This document shows positions 15,393-22,552 of a stretch of 24,976 nucleotides of DNA, piece after piece. Position 1 is the stretch's first letter; each line of letters starts with the position of its first letter. The position numbers were made by a program, and so were the translations under genes. The notes under the pieces were generated by a model. The model worked only from the letters and a program-made list of their open reading frames with translations, did no database searches and was not told the DNA's origin. The DNA is from JBBRCX01 sp038204465 (GTDB taxonomy: Bacteria > Planctomycetota > Phycisphaerae > Tepidisphaerales > Tepidisphaeraceae), in contig JBBRCX010000068.1 in the NCBI GenBank assembly GCA_038204465.1, positions 1 to 24,976 of the forward strand. Reading direction: 5' to 3'.

Positions 15393-15437
15393 GTGATAGT
15401 GCCTGTGATAGTGCCCGATACGTTTTTGCGTTTTTGC
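15393..15437. repeat. Short tandem repeats after the DUF6843-like gene
   Basis: Two copies of GTGATAGTGCC (15393-15403, 15405-15415) form a 12-base tandem unit, followed by two copies of GTTTTTGC (15422-15429, 15430-15437). From memory this resembles the GTGCCTGTCAC...GTTTTTGCG signature of dispersed intergenic repeats in planctomycetes and other phyla; no transposase is present here. Confidence 0.5.
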
Positions 15438-15576
15438 GATCTAATAAGAGCGCTGAGTCTCGAACATCCAACAAAGGCGTCATATCCCGAAGAGCGTGGG
15501 ATGATCTTTCCGTCACACCCGGCAGCGAGCACAAAAGTCATGATCGAGCGTACACTTCACGATGTGGGGTTGCCTC

Positions 15577-17757
15577 TTACTCAGCTGCGATTGCGGGCTG
15601 GAAGGCCCTTTGAGGTTGTAGGCCGTTGGTGACGGACCAGATCTTGATGGCCGAGGAGACGACCACGATGGCGCCGCAGATCAGCATGGCGAGGATGAGC
15701 GCGGCTTGCACGCCGCTGTTGATCAGAATTGTGGTTCGCAGGGCGGCGGGGGGATTGGACCACTGGGTGGCGAGAACATCGAGGTGGCCGGCGAGCATCC
15801 GGGCGGAGGCGGTGCCGGTGGTGGTGGCGACGACCAGCATCGGCGTGACGGTCACCCAGAGGTAGCGGGCCCGGCCTTCGTTGACGAGCCAGACGCTGAC
15901 GATGGCCAGCGCGATGACCGCGAGCATCTGGTTGGCCACGCCGAACATCGGCCAGATGGCGGCGAAGGAGTTGGCGTTGATGAAGTAGGCCCAGCCGGCG
16001 ACGACAAGCAGCGTGCTGACGATGGCGCCGGGCCACCACCCGGCCTTTCCGAGCAGCGGGTGGGCCTTGCCGGCGACCTCCTGCAGCAGGAAGCGGCCGA
16101 TGCGCGTGCCGGTGTCAATGGTCGTCAGGATGAACAGCGCCTCGAACATGATCGCGAAGTGGTACCAATACTTAATGAGCCCGCTGAGGGCGTGCTCGCT
16201 GCGGGCGGAGATTCGCTTTGCGGCATCGTCGAAGATGTGCGCCATCCCGACGGCGAGCGTGACCGCCCCGCCGGTGCGGCCGCGCAGCGTCTCGTTCACC
16301 TGCGACTCAACGGCCGGGAGGCTGTCGATGTGGGCGCCCATCTGCTCGAGCTGCTTCTGGTACTGCGGGACTTTCCCCAGCTCGACGTTCATGCCGTAGT
16401 AATTGCCGACCGGCAGCGCCGCCGCCGCGATCATCGCAACCACGCCGACCAGGCCCTCGATGAGCATGGCGCCGTAGCCGATGGTCCGGGCGTCGGACTC
16501 TTTCCCGATCATCTTCGGCGTGGTGCCGCTGCTGACCAGGGCGTGAAAGCCGCTGATCGCGCCGCACATGATGGTGATGAAGAGGAAGGGGAACAGGGTG
16601 GCCATCACCTTGGGCGAGCCGCTGCCGACGACGGGGCCGCCGCCCGCGAAGACGGGGTTGATGGCCCGCGCCTCCAGCTTGGGGTTGGCGATGATGGTGC
16701 CGCCGACGAGCAGCGCGATGGTTCCGATCTTGAGGAAGCTGCTGAGGTAATCGCGCGGGCACAGCAGGACCCACACCGGGAGCACGGAAGCGATGAACCC
16801 GTAGGCCGCCATCGCATAAACGACGGTCTTGTCGCGCAGGTCGAACCAGTGCTCGATGGGCGAGCCTGGGACCTTGCCGCCGAGAAAGGTGGCGCCGATG
16901 GTGAGCAGCGCGCCGATGATCGACGCCTCGACGACGTGGCCCGGGCGGATCTTGTACATGTACAACCCGACGAGCAGCGCGATGGGAATGGTGCAGGAGA
17001 TGGTGAATGTGCCCCAGCTGCTGCCGGGAACGAGGCGCGGCGTGGCGGAGAGCTGCGGATTCCTGGCGTCTTTCGGCAGCGAGATTATTCCGTTGCTGAC
17101 GATGGGCGCTTCGCCAAAGCGCATCTTGAAGGTGTCCTGAAAATCCATGCTGCCGGCGCCGTTGTTGTAGAGCAGCCGGGTTCCGGCGGGGACAAGATAG
17201 ACGCCGGGCAAACCCGGCACAGCCTCCAGCGCGGTGACCCCCACGGGCAGGACGAGCTGGCTGCCGGCGGGATATTTGACCTCTTCGCCGCCAAGCGCTT
17301 TGACCACCACTTTGCCGAGGCCCGCGAGCGCGATCACGATGATGAAGAGGATCGCGACCGTGGCGGCGGTGCCGGCGGTCTTGCCGACGTCGCTATAGGC
17401 AATTTGCGCCAGGCTGCGTCCGCCGCGGCGGATGCTCGCCGAGAGCACGAGGAAATCCTGCACCGCCCCGGCGAGGCAGACGCCGATCACGATCCAGAGC
17501 AGACCCGGCAGGTACCCGAACTGCGCGGCGAGCACCGGACCGATCAGCGGGCCGGCGCCGCTGATGGCGGCGAAGTGATGGCCGAACAGCACCCACTTGT
17601 TGGTCGGATGATAGTTCTGCCCGTCGTTGAGACGGACCGCGGGCGTCGCGTTGCTGTCGCTGAGCGCCGCCACCTTCGCGGCGAGGAAGGCGCTGTAGTA
17701 GCGGTAGGCGATGGCCATCAGGCAAAGGATGGCGATCAACAACGGCATCGCGTGCAT
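15577..17757 (-). CDS. cstA: CstA-family peptide/pyruvate transporter (carbon starvation protein)
   Basis: A 726-residue polytopic inner-membrane carrier of the CstA/BtsT family; characterised members take up pyruvate or peptides with protons during starvation. Recognisable family segments are NYHPTNKWVLFGHHFAAISG (48-67), GPVLAAQFGYLPGLLWI (73-89), FITIMCGAISGFHALVSSGT (393-412), YWYHFAIMFEALFILTTIDTGTR (530-552) and FAAIWPMFGVANQMLA (598-613). GGAGG, 6 bases before the ATG at 17757, fixes the start. Between VVKAL (151-155) and SSWGTFTI (246-253) lies an extra segment of about 90 mostly hydrophilic residues where E. coli CstA passes almost directly from one to the other, as I recall. No partner gene is adjacent; the divergent oxidoreductase begins 187 bases away. 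Confidence 0.92.
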   Translation of the reverse strand: MHAMPLLIAILCLMAIAYRYYSAFLAAKVAALSDSNATPAVRLNDGQNYHPTNKWVLFGHHFAAISGAGPLIGPVLAAQFGYLPGLLWIVIGVCLAGAVQDFLVLSASIRRGGRSLAQIAYSDVGKTAGTAATVAILFIIVIALAGLGKVVVKALGGEEVKYPAGSQLVLPVGVTALEAVPGLPGVYLVPAGTRLLYNNGAGSMDFQDTFKMRFGEAPIVSNGIISLPKDARNPQLSATPRLVPGSSWGTFTISCTIPIALLVGLYMYKIRPGHVVEASIIGALLTIGATFLGGKVPGSPIEHWFDLRDKTVVYAMAAYGFIASVLPVWVLLCPRDYLSSFLKIGTIALLVGGTIIANPKLEARAINPVFAGGGPVVGSGSPKVMATLFPFLFITIMCGAISGFHALVSSGTTPKMIGKESDARTIGYGAMLIEGLVGVVAMIAAAALPVGNYYGMNVELGKVPQYQKQLEQMGAHIDSLPAVESQVNETLRGRTGGAVTLAVGMAHIFDDAAKRISARSEHALSGLIKYWYHFAIMFEALFILTTIDTGTRIGRFLLQEVAGKAHPLLGKAGWWPGAIVSTLLVVAGWAYFINANSFAAIWPMFGVANQMLAVIALAIVSVWLVNEGRARYLWVTVTPMLVVATTTGTASARMLAGHLDVLATQWSNPPAALRTTILINSGVQAALILAMLICGAIVVVSSAIKIWSVTNGLQPQRAFQPAIAAE

Positions 17758-17904
17758 CGAGTTCCTCCGGGCGCGGCGCTTGCCCGCGCTGGACTTTACC
17801 TCGCGTGGATCGATCGGTCCGGTCGCGGCATTCTAACGGGCGGATGATCGCCCCGCACGCTCGCCTGGATGGCCCGATAGGGATGGGTGCGAAACGCGAA
17901 TCAC

Positions 17905-17916
17905 ACATTAGAATGT
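17905..17916. promoter_or_regulatory. Dyad between cstA and the oxidoreductase gene
   Basis: ACATT-AG-AATGT is a perfect inverted repeat 28 bases before the oxidoreductase ATG, in a locally AT-rich patch of an otherwise GC-rich divergent region. It contains TAGAAT, which could serve as a -10 box on the plus strand. An operator is possible but the dyad is short. Confidence 0.25.
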
Positions 17917-17944
17917 CGCATCGGACACTTTGAGGAGCAACGCA

Positions 17945-18952
17945 ATGATTCGAATCGGGCTGGTTGGACTGGGGTTCATGGGCAAGACGCATTTCGGGGT
18001 GTACTCCGCGCTGCCGCAGGCGCAGATCGTGGGGATCTGCGACATCGACAAGAAGCGGGCGGCGGGAGACCTGAGCGATACCTGGGGCAACATCGGCTCG
18101 GGCGGCGCGACGAAGATCGACATGGGCAAGATCAAGGGGACGACCGATTATCGCGAACTGATCGCGCGCGCGGATGTCGACGTGGTGGACGTGTGCGTGC
18201 CGACGCCGCTGCATGCGGAGATCGCGGTGGCCGCGCTGGAGGCGGGGAAGCACGTGGTGTGTGAGAAGCCGATGGCGCGGACCAGCGCGGAGGCACGGCG
18301 GATCGCCACCGCCGCCGCGTCGGCGAGAGGCTTCTTCATGCCGGCGATGTGCATGCGCTTCTGGGGCGAGTGGGAATGGGTGAAACGCGCGATCGCGGAG
18401 GGTCACTATGGAAAGGTGCGCTCGGCGACATTCCGCCGGGTTGGATCAATCCCGGCGGGATGGTTTCGCGAGGGCGCCAAATCCGGCGGCGCGCAGCTGG
18501 ATCTGCACGTGCACGACGTGGACTACATCTATCACCTCTTCGGCAAACCGCGCGGCGTATTCAGCCGGGGGTATGCGGGGCAGAGCGGGGAGATCGATCA
18601 TATCGTGACGCAGTACCTGTTCGAGCACGGCCCGCTCGTCGCCGCCGAGGGATGCTGGACCGTCGCGGATGGCTACGGCTTCTCCATGCGCTACACCATC
18701 AACTTCGAGCGCGCCACCGCGGACTACGACCTGGCGCGAAACCCCACGCTGATGGTTTACGGCGACGGCAAATCGCTTCCCGTCGAATATCCCAGGCACG
18801 ATGGCTACCACGGCGAGCTCGCTTATTTTCTGGAGTGCGTGAGCACGCGCACCAAGCCCGAGCGCGTGACCGCCGACGACGCGGTGATGGGCCTGCAGAT
18901 CGTCGACGCCGAGCGCCGCAGCATCGACACCGGTCAGGCGGAGATGGTCTGA
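17945..18952 (+). CDS. Gfo/Idh/MocA-family NAD(P)-dependent oxidoreductase
   Basis: A 335-residue cytoplasmic sugar or inositol dehydrogenase-type protein. The N-terminal Rossmann fold starts immediately with IGLVGLGFMG (4-13, the GxGxxG cofactor loop) and has CDIDKKRA after strand 2 and the family's EKP motif at 107-109 (HVVCEKPMARTSAEA). The C-terminal substrate domain has GGAQLDLHVHDVDYIYHLFG (181-200), the G-x(2)-D-x(2)-H-D signature carrying the catalytic His. Substrate cannot be told from sequence. Start ATG 17945 is supported by GAGGAG 7 bases upstream; an in-frame TTG at 17930 overlaps that site. It converges with a sugar isomerase/epimerase-like gene; this pairing is common in planctomycete carbohydrate catabolism and suggests a related substrate. 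Confidence 0.93.
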   Translation: MIRIGLVGLGFMGKTHFGVYSALPQAQIVGICDIDKKRAAGDLSDTWGNIGSGGATKIDMGKIKGTTDYRELIARADVDVVDVCVPTPLHAEIAVAALEAGKHVVCEKPMARTSAEARRIATAAASARGFFMPAMCMRFWGEWEWVKRAIAEGHYGKVRSATFRRVGSIPAGWFREGAKSGGAQLDLHVHDVDYIYHLFGKPRGVFSRGYAGQSGEIDHIVTQYLFEHGPLVAAEGCWTVADGYGFSMRYTINFERATADYDLARNPTLMVYGDGKSLPVEYPRHDGYHGELAYFLECVSTRTKPERVTADDAVMGLQIVDAERRSIDTGQAEMV

Positions 18953-19023
18953 ACGCGCGCAAGCGCGGATCGTCACGGAGCCGGCTTTGACTCGCGGCGC
19001 GGCATGATGCGCGCCGGTAGCGA

Positions 19024-19860
19024 TTACATCGCCAGGATCTTGTCGAGTGATTTGCTCGTGCGCTCCAGCAGCGTGTCGTCGTACGGCATCATCTCGGCGA
19101 CGATGGTTTTGTCGTAGCCGATCTTGCGCAGAGCGGCCATCGTCTCCTTCCAGGGGACGTCGCCCTGCAGCAGATCGCAGAAGCCGCTCAGGTTCCCCAC
19201 GGATGACTTGAAGTCCTTGATGTGCACCCGGCTGATCCGCTTGCCGAGGATCTCAATCCAGTGCGGGGGATACTGGTGATAGCCCAGCACATTGCCGGCG
19301 TCGAAATAGATCTGCACCTTCGGCGAGTTGATCTCGTCGATTACCGCGGCGAATTCCAGCGGCGAATAGAACATGCCGTTCCAGACGTTCTCGACGCCGA
19401 GCACGACGCCGGTCTTCTCGGCGGTGTCGGCGAGCTGCTTGATCGCTTCCTTCGCCCATTTCACCGCCTGGTCGTAGCGCACCGGCTTGTATTCCGTGTT
19501 CCACGGAATGTTCACCGCGCCCGGCACATACAGCATCGTCTCGACGCCGAGCCACGCCGCGCGCTGCAGCGCGTCCTTGTGCAGTTGCACCGACTTCCTG
19601 CGCATCGATTCATCGTGGTGCGTCGGCGACGCGCCCCAGCTCATCCCGCTGGCCAGCGTCTCCACCACGCATTTCTGCCGGTCGGCTTCCTTGCGGTACT
19701 GCTCGATCGTCTTCTGATCGGTCGTTACCGACAGCGGGCCCTCGGGCGCGATGGCCAGCTCGATGCCATCGAAACCCGCCCCCTTGGCGTCAGCGATCGC
19801 CTCCGCGATCGGGCGGGTTGGATTGTCGCGGATGGACCAGTGGCTGATGATCTTCTTCAT
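19024..19860 (-). CDS. Sugar-phosphate isomerase/epimerase-like TIM-barrel protein
   Basis: A 278-residue protein of the xylose isomerase-like TIM-barrel superfamily (AP endonuclease family 2). Motifs in order: FDGIELA (30-36), TLASGMSWG (68-76), GVENVWN (155-161, metal-binding Glu157), QIYFDAGNVLGYH (183-195, Asp187), RVHIKDFK (211-218, His213) and IVAEMMPYDD (253-262, Glu256). The Glu/Asp/His/Glu set needed for a divalent metal is complete, so a catalytically active isomerase or epimerase is likely; the sugar is unknown. Family relatives include L-ribulose/L-xylulose 5-phosphate epimerases and inosose isomerases. It faces the oxidoreductase gene tail to tail with 71 bases between. No good Shine-Dalgarno lies before the ATG at 19860. 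Length is normal for the family. Confidence 0.9.
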   Translation of the reverse strand: MKKIISHWSIRDNPTRPIAEAIADAKGAGFDGIELAIAPEGPLSVTTDQKTIEQYRKEADRQKCVVETLASGMSWGASPTHHDESMRRKSVQLHKDALQRAAWLGVETMLYVPGAVNIPWNTEYKPVRYDQAVKWAKEAIKQLADTAEKTGVVLGVENVWNGMFYSPLEFAAVIDEINSPKVQIYFDAGNVLGYHQYPPHWIEILGKRISRVHIKDFKSSVGNLSGFCDLLQGDVPWKETMAALRKIGYDKTIVAEMMPYDDTLLERTSKSLDKILAM

Positions 19861-19924
19861 GGCCGGCGATTATGTTCCCGCAAAAACAGGTTGCAAGCGT
19901 AAGACGGAGTCGCCCCATGTTGTG

Positions 19925-19945
19925 GCACGGGCGTCCCGCCCGTGC
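19925..19945. repeat. GC-rich palindromic repeat, copy 1
   Basis: GCACGGGCG-TCC-CGCCCGTGC is a perfect 9-bp inverted repeat with a 3-base loop, within GTTGTGGCACGGGCG..., and shares its core with two further copies up to the gatA stop. It looks like a REP-type dispersed element: short, GC-rich, strongly palindromic and in the intergenic space. It sits about 65 bases upstream of the isomerase start. Confidence 0.6.
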
Positions 19946-20072
19946 GGACGATGCGGGAGAACAAGGACCGTGACACGCGCGAGTCGTGCCTCCATCGGTC
20001 GCGCGCCGGACGAGTGTGGACGTGCGCGGAGAGCAGCGGCGATGCAGCCGAGAGTCTGTTCCGGTTTCGACG

Positions 20073-20106
20073 GTTGCCGGCACGGGCGAGACGCCCGTGT
20101 TACGGT
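20073..20106. repeat. GC-rich palindromic repeat, copy 2
   Basis: A 34-base unit starting GTTGCC and ending TACGGT, with an 8-bp perfect inverted repeat CACGGGCG-AGA-CGCCCGTG at 20081-20099. It matches copy 3 at 27 of 34 positions and shares the CACGGGCG stem with copy 1. Confidence 0.6.
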
Positions 20107-20130
20107 GGGGGCGGTGTTCCTGGTGCGAGA

Positions 20131-20164
20131 GTTGCCAGCACGAGCGGGACGCGCGCTGTACGGT
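20131..20164. repeat. GC-rich palindromic repeat, copy 3 (degenerate), touching gatA
   Basis: A 34-base unit, GTTGCC...TACGGT, 27 of 34 identical to copy 2 but with substitutions that break the stem (CACGAGCG against CGCGCGCTG). It ends at the first base of the gatA stop codon, so it is the immediate 3' flank of that gene. The stretch 19946-20072 between copies 1 and 2 shows no gene. Confidence 0.5.
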
Positions 20165-21621
20165 TAAAGCGTTGGTCTTCGAGTGTGCCACTCGGTGCCC
20201 GCTTCATACATGCGGGCGATGCGGAGCAGCTTCGCTTCGCTGAAGGTCGGCCCGAGCAGTTGAAGCCCGATGGGCAACGGCTGCTCGCCGCTGGTGAAGC
20301 CGCAGGGGAGGCTGATGCCGGCGATGCCCGCGATGTTGCAGGTGACCGTGAAGACATCGCACAGGTACATCTGAAGCGGGTCGCCTGTCTTCTCGCCGGC
20401 CTTGAAGGCGGGCGTGGGGCTCGTCGGGGAGAGGATGACGTCGCACTTCTGGAAGGCCTGGTCAAAGTCGCGCTTGATCAGCGTGCGAACCTTCAGCGCG
20501 CGCACGTAGTAGGCGTCGTAGTAGCCGCTGGAGAGCGCATACGTGCCGATCATGATGCGGCGCTGAACCTCTTCACCGAAGCCCTCAGCGCGCGACTTGC
20601 TCAGCAATTCGATGATGTCGCGGACCGGCTGCTTCGTGCGATGGCCGAAATGCACGCCGTCGTATCGCGCCAGGTTGCTCGAGGCTTCGCACGGGGCGAT
20701 GACGTAGTAGGCGGCGATCCCGTACTCCGTGTGCGGCAGTGAAACGTCAACCAACTCGGCGCCCAGCGACTGATACTGCTTAACCGCGGCGTTTACCGCG
20801 GCCTTCACCTGCGGGTCCATGCCGCTCGCGAGGTCGTATTCCTTCGCGATGCCGATGCGCAGCGGCTTCACTGGCTGCTCGAGGTCCTGCAGATAATCCG
20901 GCACCGGCTCGGGGACGCTGGTGCTGTCCTTTGGATCGCGCCCGCTGATCACGTTCATCAGCAGCGCCGCGTCCGCGACGTTCCAGCCGAAAGGCCCGAT
21001 CTGATCGAGCGAACTGGCGAAGGCAACGAGTCCGTAGCGGCTGACGCGGCCATAGGTGGGCTTGAGCCCCACGACGCCGCAGAGCGCCGCCGGCTGACGG
21101 ATTGACCCGCCGGTGTCGGAGCCGACGCTGGCGCAGCACATCCCGGCGGCGAGGGCGGCGGCGCTTCCGCCCGAGCTTCCGCCGGGCACGCGGGTGGTGT
21201 CCCACGGATTGCGCGTCGTCTTAAACGCGCTGTTCTCGGTCGAGCTGCCCATGGCAAACTCGTCGAGGTTCGTCTTCCCGATGATGACCGCGCCGGCGTC
21301 CTCCAGCCGGCGGACGACCGTGGCATCGTAGGGAGAGCGGAAGTTCTCGAGCATCTTTGACGAGCAGGTCGTCGTGCCAAAGGTGGTGCAGAGGTTGTCC
21401 TTCAGCGCGATCGGCACGCCCGCCAAAGGCCCCGCGCGTACGCCTTCGTCGACTGCCCGCGCCTGCTCCAGCGCGCGCTCCGGAAAGGTGCTGTTGAAGG
21501 CGAGAATCTTTGGCTCGCACTGCTCGATGCGGTCCAGCGCCTGGCGCGTCAGTTCAACGGCGGACACTCGTTTCGAGCGAACGGCGTCGCGGGCATCGAG
21601 CAGCGTATCGTGCGAAAGCAT
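20164..21621 (-). CDS. gatA: Asp-tRNA(Asn)/Glu-tRNA(Gln) amidotransferase subunit A
   Basis: The 485-residue amidase subunit of GatCAB, which releases ammonia from glutamine to amidate mischarged Glu-tRNA(Gln) and/or Asp-tRNA(Asn). The amidase-signature Ser-cisSer-Lys triad is intact: Lys74 (GVPIALKDNLC), Ser149 (VPGGSSGGSAAALAAG) and Ser173 (SVGSDTGGSIRQPAA). Later segments such as VEPVP-like linker, PHTEYGIAAYYVIAPCEASS and RIMIGTYALSSGYYDAYY are typical GatA. The ATG at 21621 is chosen because GatA usually starts just before a DARDAVRSKRVSAVELTR-like helix; an in-frame TTG at 21654 is less likely, and no Shine-Dalgarno decides. Length is normal. gatC lies 95 bases upstream on the same strand; gatB is not in the window. 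Confidence 0.95.
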   Translation of the reverse strand: MLSHDTLLDARDAVRSKRVSAVELTRQALDRIEQCEPKILAFNSTFPERALEQARAVDEGVRAGPLAGVPIALKDNLCTTFGTTTCSSKMLENFRSPYDATVVRRLEDAGAVIIGKTNLDEFAMGSSTENSAFKTTRNPWDTTRVPGGSSGGSAAALAAGMCCASVGSDTGGSIRQPAALCGVVGLKPTYGRVSRYGLVAFASSLDQIGPFGWNVADAALLMNVISGRDPKDSTSVPEPVPDYLQDLEQPVKPLRIGIAKEYDLASGMDPQVKAAVNAAVKQYQSLGAELVDVSLPHTEYGIAAYYVIAPCEASSNLARYDGVHFGHRTKQPVRDIIELLSKSRAEGFGEEVQRRIMIGTYALSSGYYDAYYVRALKVRTLIKRDFDQAFQKCDVILSPTSPTPAFKAGEKTGDPLQMYLCDVFTVTCNIAGIAGISLPCGFTSGEQPLPIGLQLLGPTFSEAKLLRIARMYEAGTEWHTRRPTL

Positions 21622-21716
21622 GGCGGCGCCGAAGGTACGGAATGGCGGCGGCAAAGTAAATTCGCGGGATCAAGCGCTTGAAGGGAGCAGTAGGGAAGGA
21701 AGCTGCGCGCTCGAAA

Positions 21717-22034
21717 TCATCCGGCGGAGTCTTCGTCGCCGCCGATGATCTTGGGAACTTTGAAGAACGGGCCGTCTGTGTCCGGCGCGTTCTGCAACAC
21801 CTTCTCCAGCGGCAGGCTCGGCTCGACGACGTCGTCGCGCATGACGTTATGCAGCGGCAGCGCGTGCGCCATCGGCTCGACGCCGCTGACGTCGACCTTG
21901 CCAAGCATCGCAACGTAATCGAGAATTGACTCGAGCTGGCCCGCGAGACGCTTGAGTTGCGCCTCATCCAGGGCGAGCCGTGCCAGCTTCGCCACGTGGC
22001 GCACCTCATCGAGCGTCAGCTTCTGCTGTGGCAT
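21717..22034 (-). CDS. gatC: Asp-tRNA(Asn)/Glu-tRNA(Gln) amidotransferase subunit C
   Basis: A 105-residue subunit that wraps around the GatA-GatB interface and stabilises the amidotransferase. Family features: N-terminal helix LTLDEVRHVAKLARLALDEA (6-25), a second helix LAGQLESILDYVAMLGKVDV, the SGVEPMAHALPL turn, the MRDDVVEPSLP segment and a C-terminal GPFFKVPKII, matching the usual FxVPKVI ending. The ATG at 22034 gives the family's usual N-terminus; an earlier in-frame start at 22067 would add a basic stretch with no family counterpart. It is 102 bases downstream of rpmB and 95 upstream of gatA; the three may be co-transcribed from the rpmB promoter. Confidence 0.93.
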   Translation of the reverse strand: MPQQKLTLDEVRHVAKLARLALDEAQLKRLAGQLESILDYVAMLGKVDVSGVEPMAHALPLHNVMRDDVVEPSLPLEKVLQNAPDTDGPFFKVPKIIGGDEDSAG

Positions 22035-22136
22035 CGCGCGCCGTTGTAGCTCACGCGCAGACCGCATTCAACACCGCGCAAACAAAGGCCCACCGTTGCG
22101 GAGTAGTGGGCGCGGTTCGTTCAATCTGGTTAACCC

Positions 22137-22403
22137 CTAGGCACTCGCCGGCGCGGGCTTCGTGTAGCGCCGGCGCACAGGCTTGGTGATCATGCCGTTC
22201 CGGATCGCCTTGGTGCTGACCTTCACGCGGACGATCTGCCCATCGATGACCGCGCGGACCCGTTGAATGTTGGGCTTCACCTTGCGGCTGGTGATGCCGG
22301 TGATCTTGGTCCCGACGCCACCCAGGTACTTGGCCTTGCCTCGGTGAGTGACCTGGTTTCCGAAGGACGTCTTCTTGCCGGTGAAATAACAGACTCGTGG
22401 CAT
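22137..22403 (-). CDS. rpmB: 50S ribosomal protein L28
   Basis: An 88-residue large-subunit ribosomal protein. The N-terminus MPRVCYFTGKKTSFGNQVTH matches the L28 pattern RxCxxTGKxxxxGNxVSH, and the IVRVKVSTKAIRNGMI segment (about 57-72) matches the C-terminal half, where most L28 have LRVSTKALR. Only one cysteine of the possible zinc-binding set is present (Cys5), so this is a zinc-independent type. Basic C-terminal tail VRRRYTKPAPASA. AAAGG lies 8 bases before the ATG and a good promoter lies further up. It leads a likely rpmB-gatC-gatA transcript. Confidence 0.93.
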   Translation of the reverse strand: MPRVCYFTGKKTSFGNQVTHRGKAKYLGGVGTKITGITSRKVKPNIQRVRAVIDGQIVRVKVSTKAIRNGMITKPVRRRYTKPAPASA

Positions 22404-22441
22404 TGGGTTTACCTTTGTTTCTTTGGCAAAACGAGCGGCGA

Positions 22442-22470
22442 AGTGTACGGCATGGTTCGGTGCGTTTCAA
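22442..22470 (-). promoter_or_regulatory. sigma70-type promoter of rpmB
   Basis: On the minus strand TTGAAA (22470-22465), a spacer of exactly 17 bases and TACACT (22447-22442) form a good housekeeping promoter (4/6 matches in each box), about 38 bases before the rpmB ATG. It leaves room for a short leader containing the AAAGG ribosome binding site. The best promoter match in the window. Confidence 0.6.
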
Positions 22471-22498
22471 GCCGCCCGCGCAACACCGCCGGCGCAAT

Positions 22499-22532
22499 GC
22501 AGAAGCCCCGCGTGATCGCGCGGGGCTTCTGC
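22499..22532 (-). terminator. Strong hairpin after the secretin gene
   Basis: A perfect 14-bp inverted repeat, GCAGAAGCCCCGCG paired with CGCGGGGCTTCTGC around the loop TGATCG, lies 20 bases beyond the secretin stop and upstream of the rpmB promoter. Position and stability fit an intrinsic terminator, but no T-run follows on either strand, so it may need Rho or act as a 3' stabiliser. Confidence 0.65.
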
Positions 22533-22552
22533 CGTTGTCGAGGTGCTTTCCC

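Noticed and set aside
15393..15632. Possible 79-residue gene starting at GTG 15393
   Set aside because: The start lies inside the tandem repeats, there is no good ribosome binding site, and its end overlaps the cstA coding region; the translation resembles nothing known.
15706..17847. Very long plus-strand open frame opposite cstA
   Set aside because: Antisense shadow: repetitive Gly/Asp/Arg/His-rich translation, while the minus strand encodes a complete CstA family protein.
19861..20163. CRISPR array in the repeat region
   Set aside because: Only three unevenly spaced, imperfect copies with strong internal palindromes and no regular spacers or cas genes; a REP-like element explains them better.
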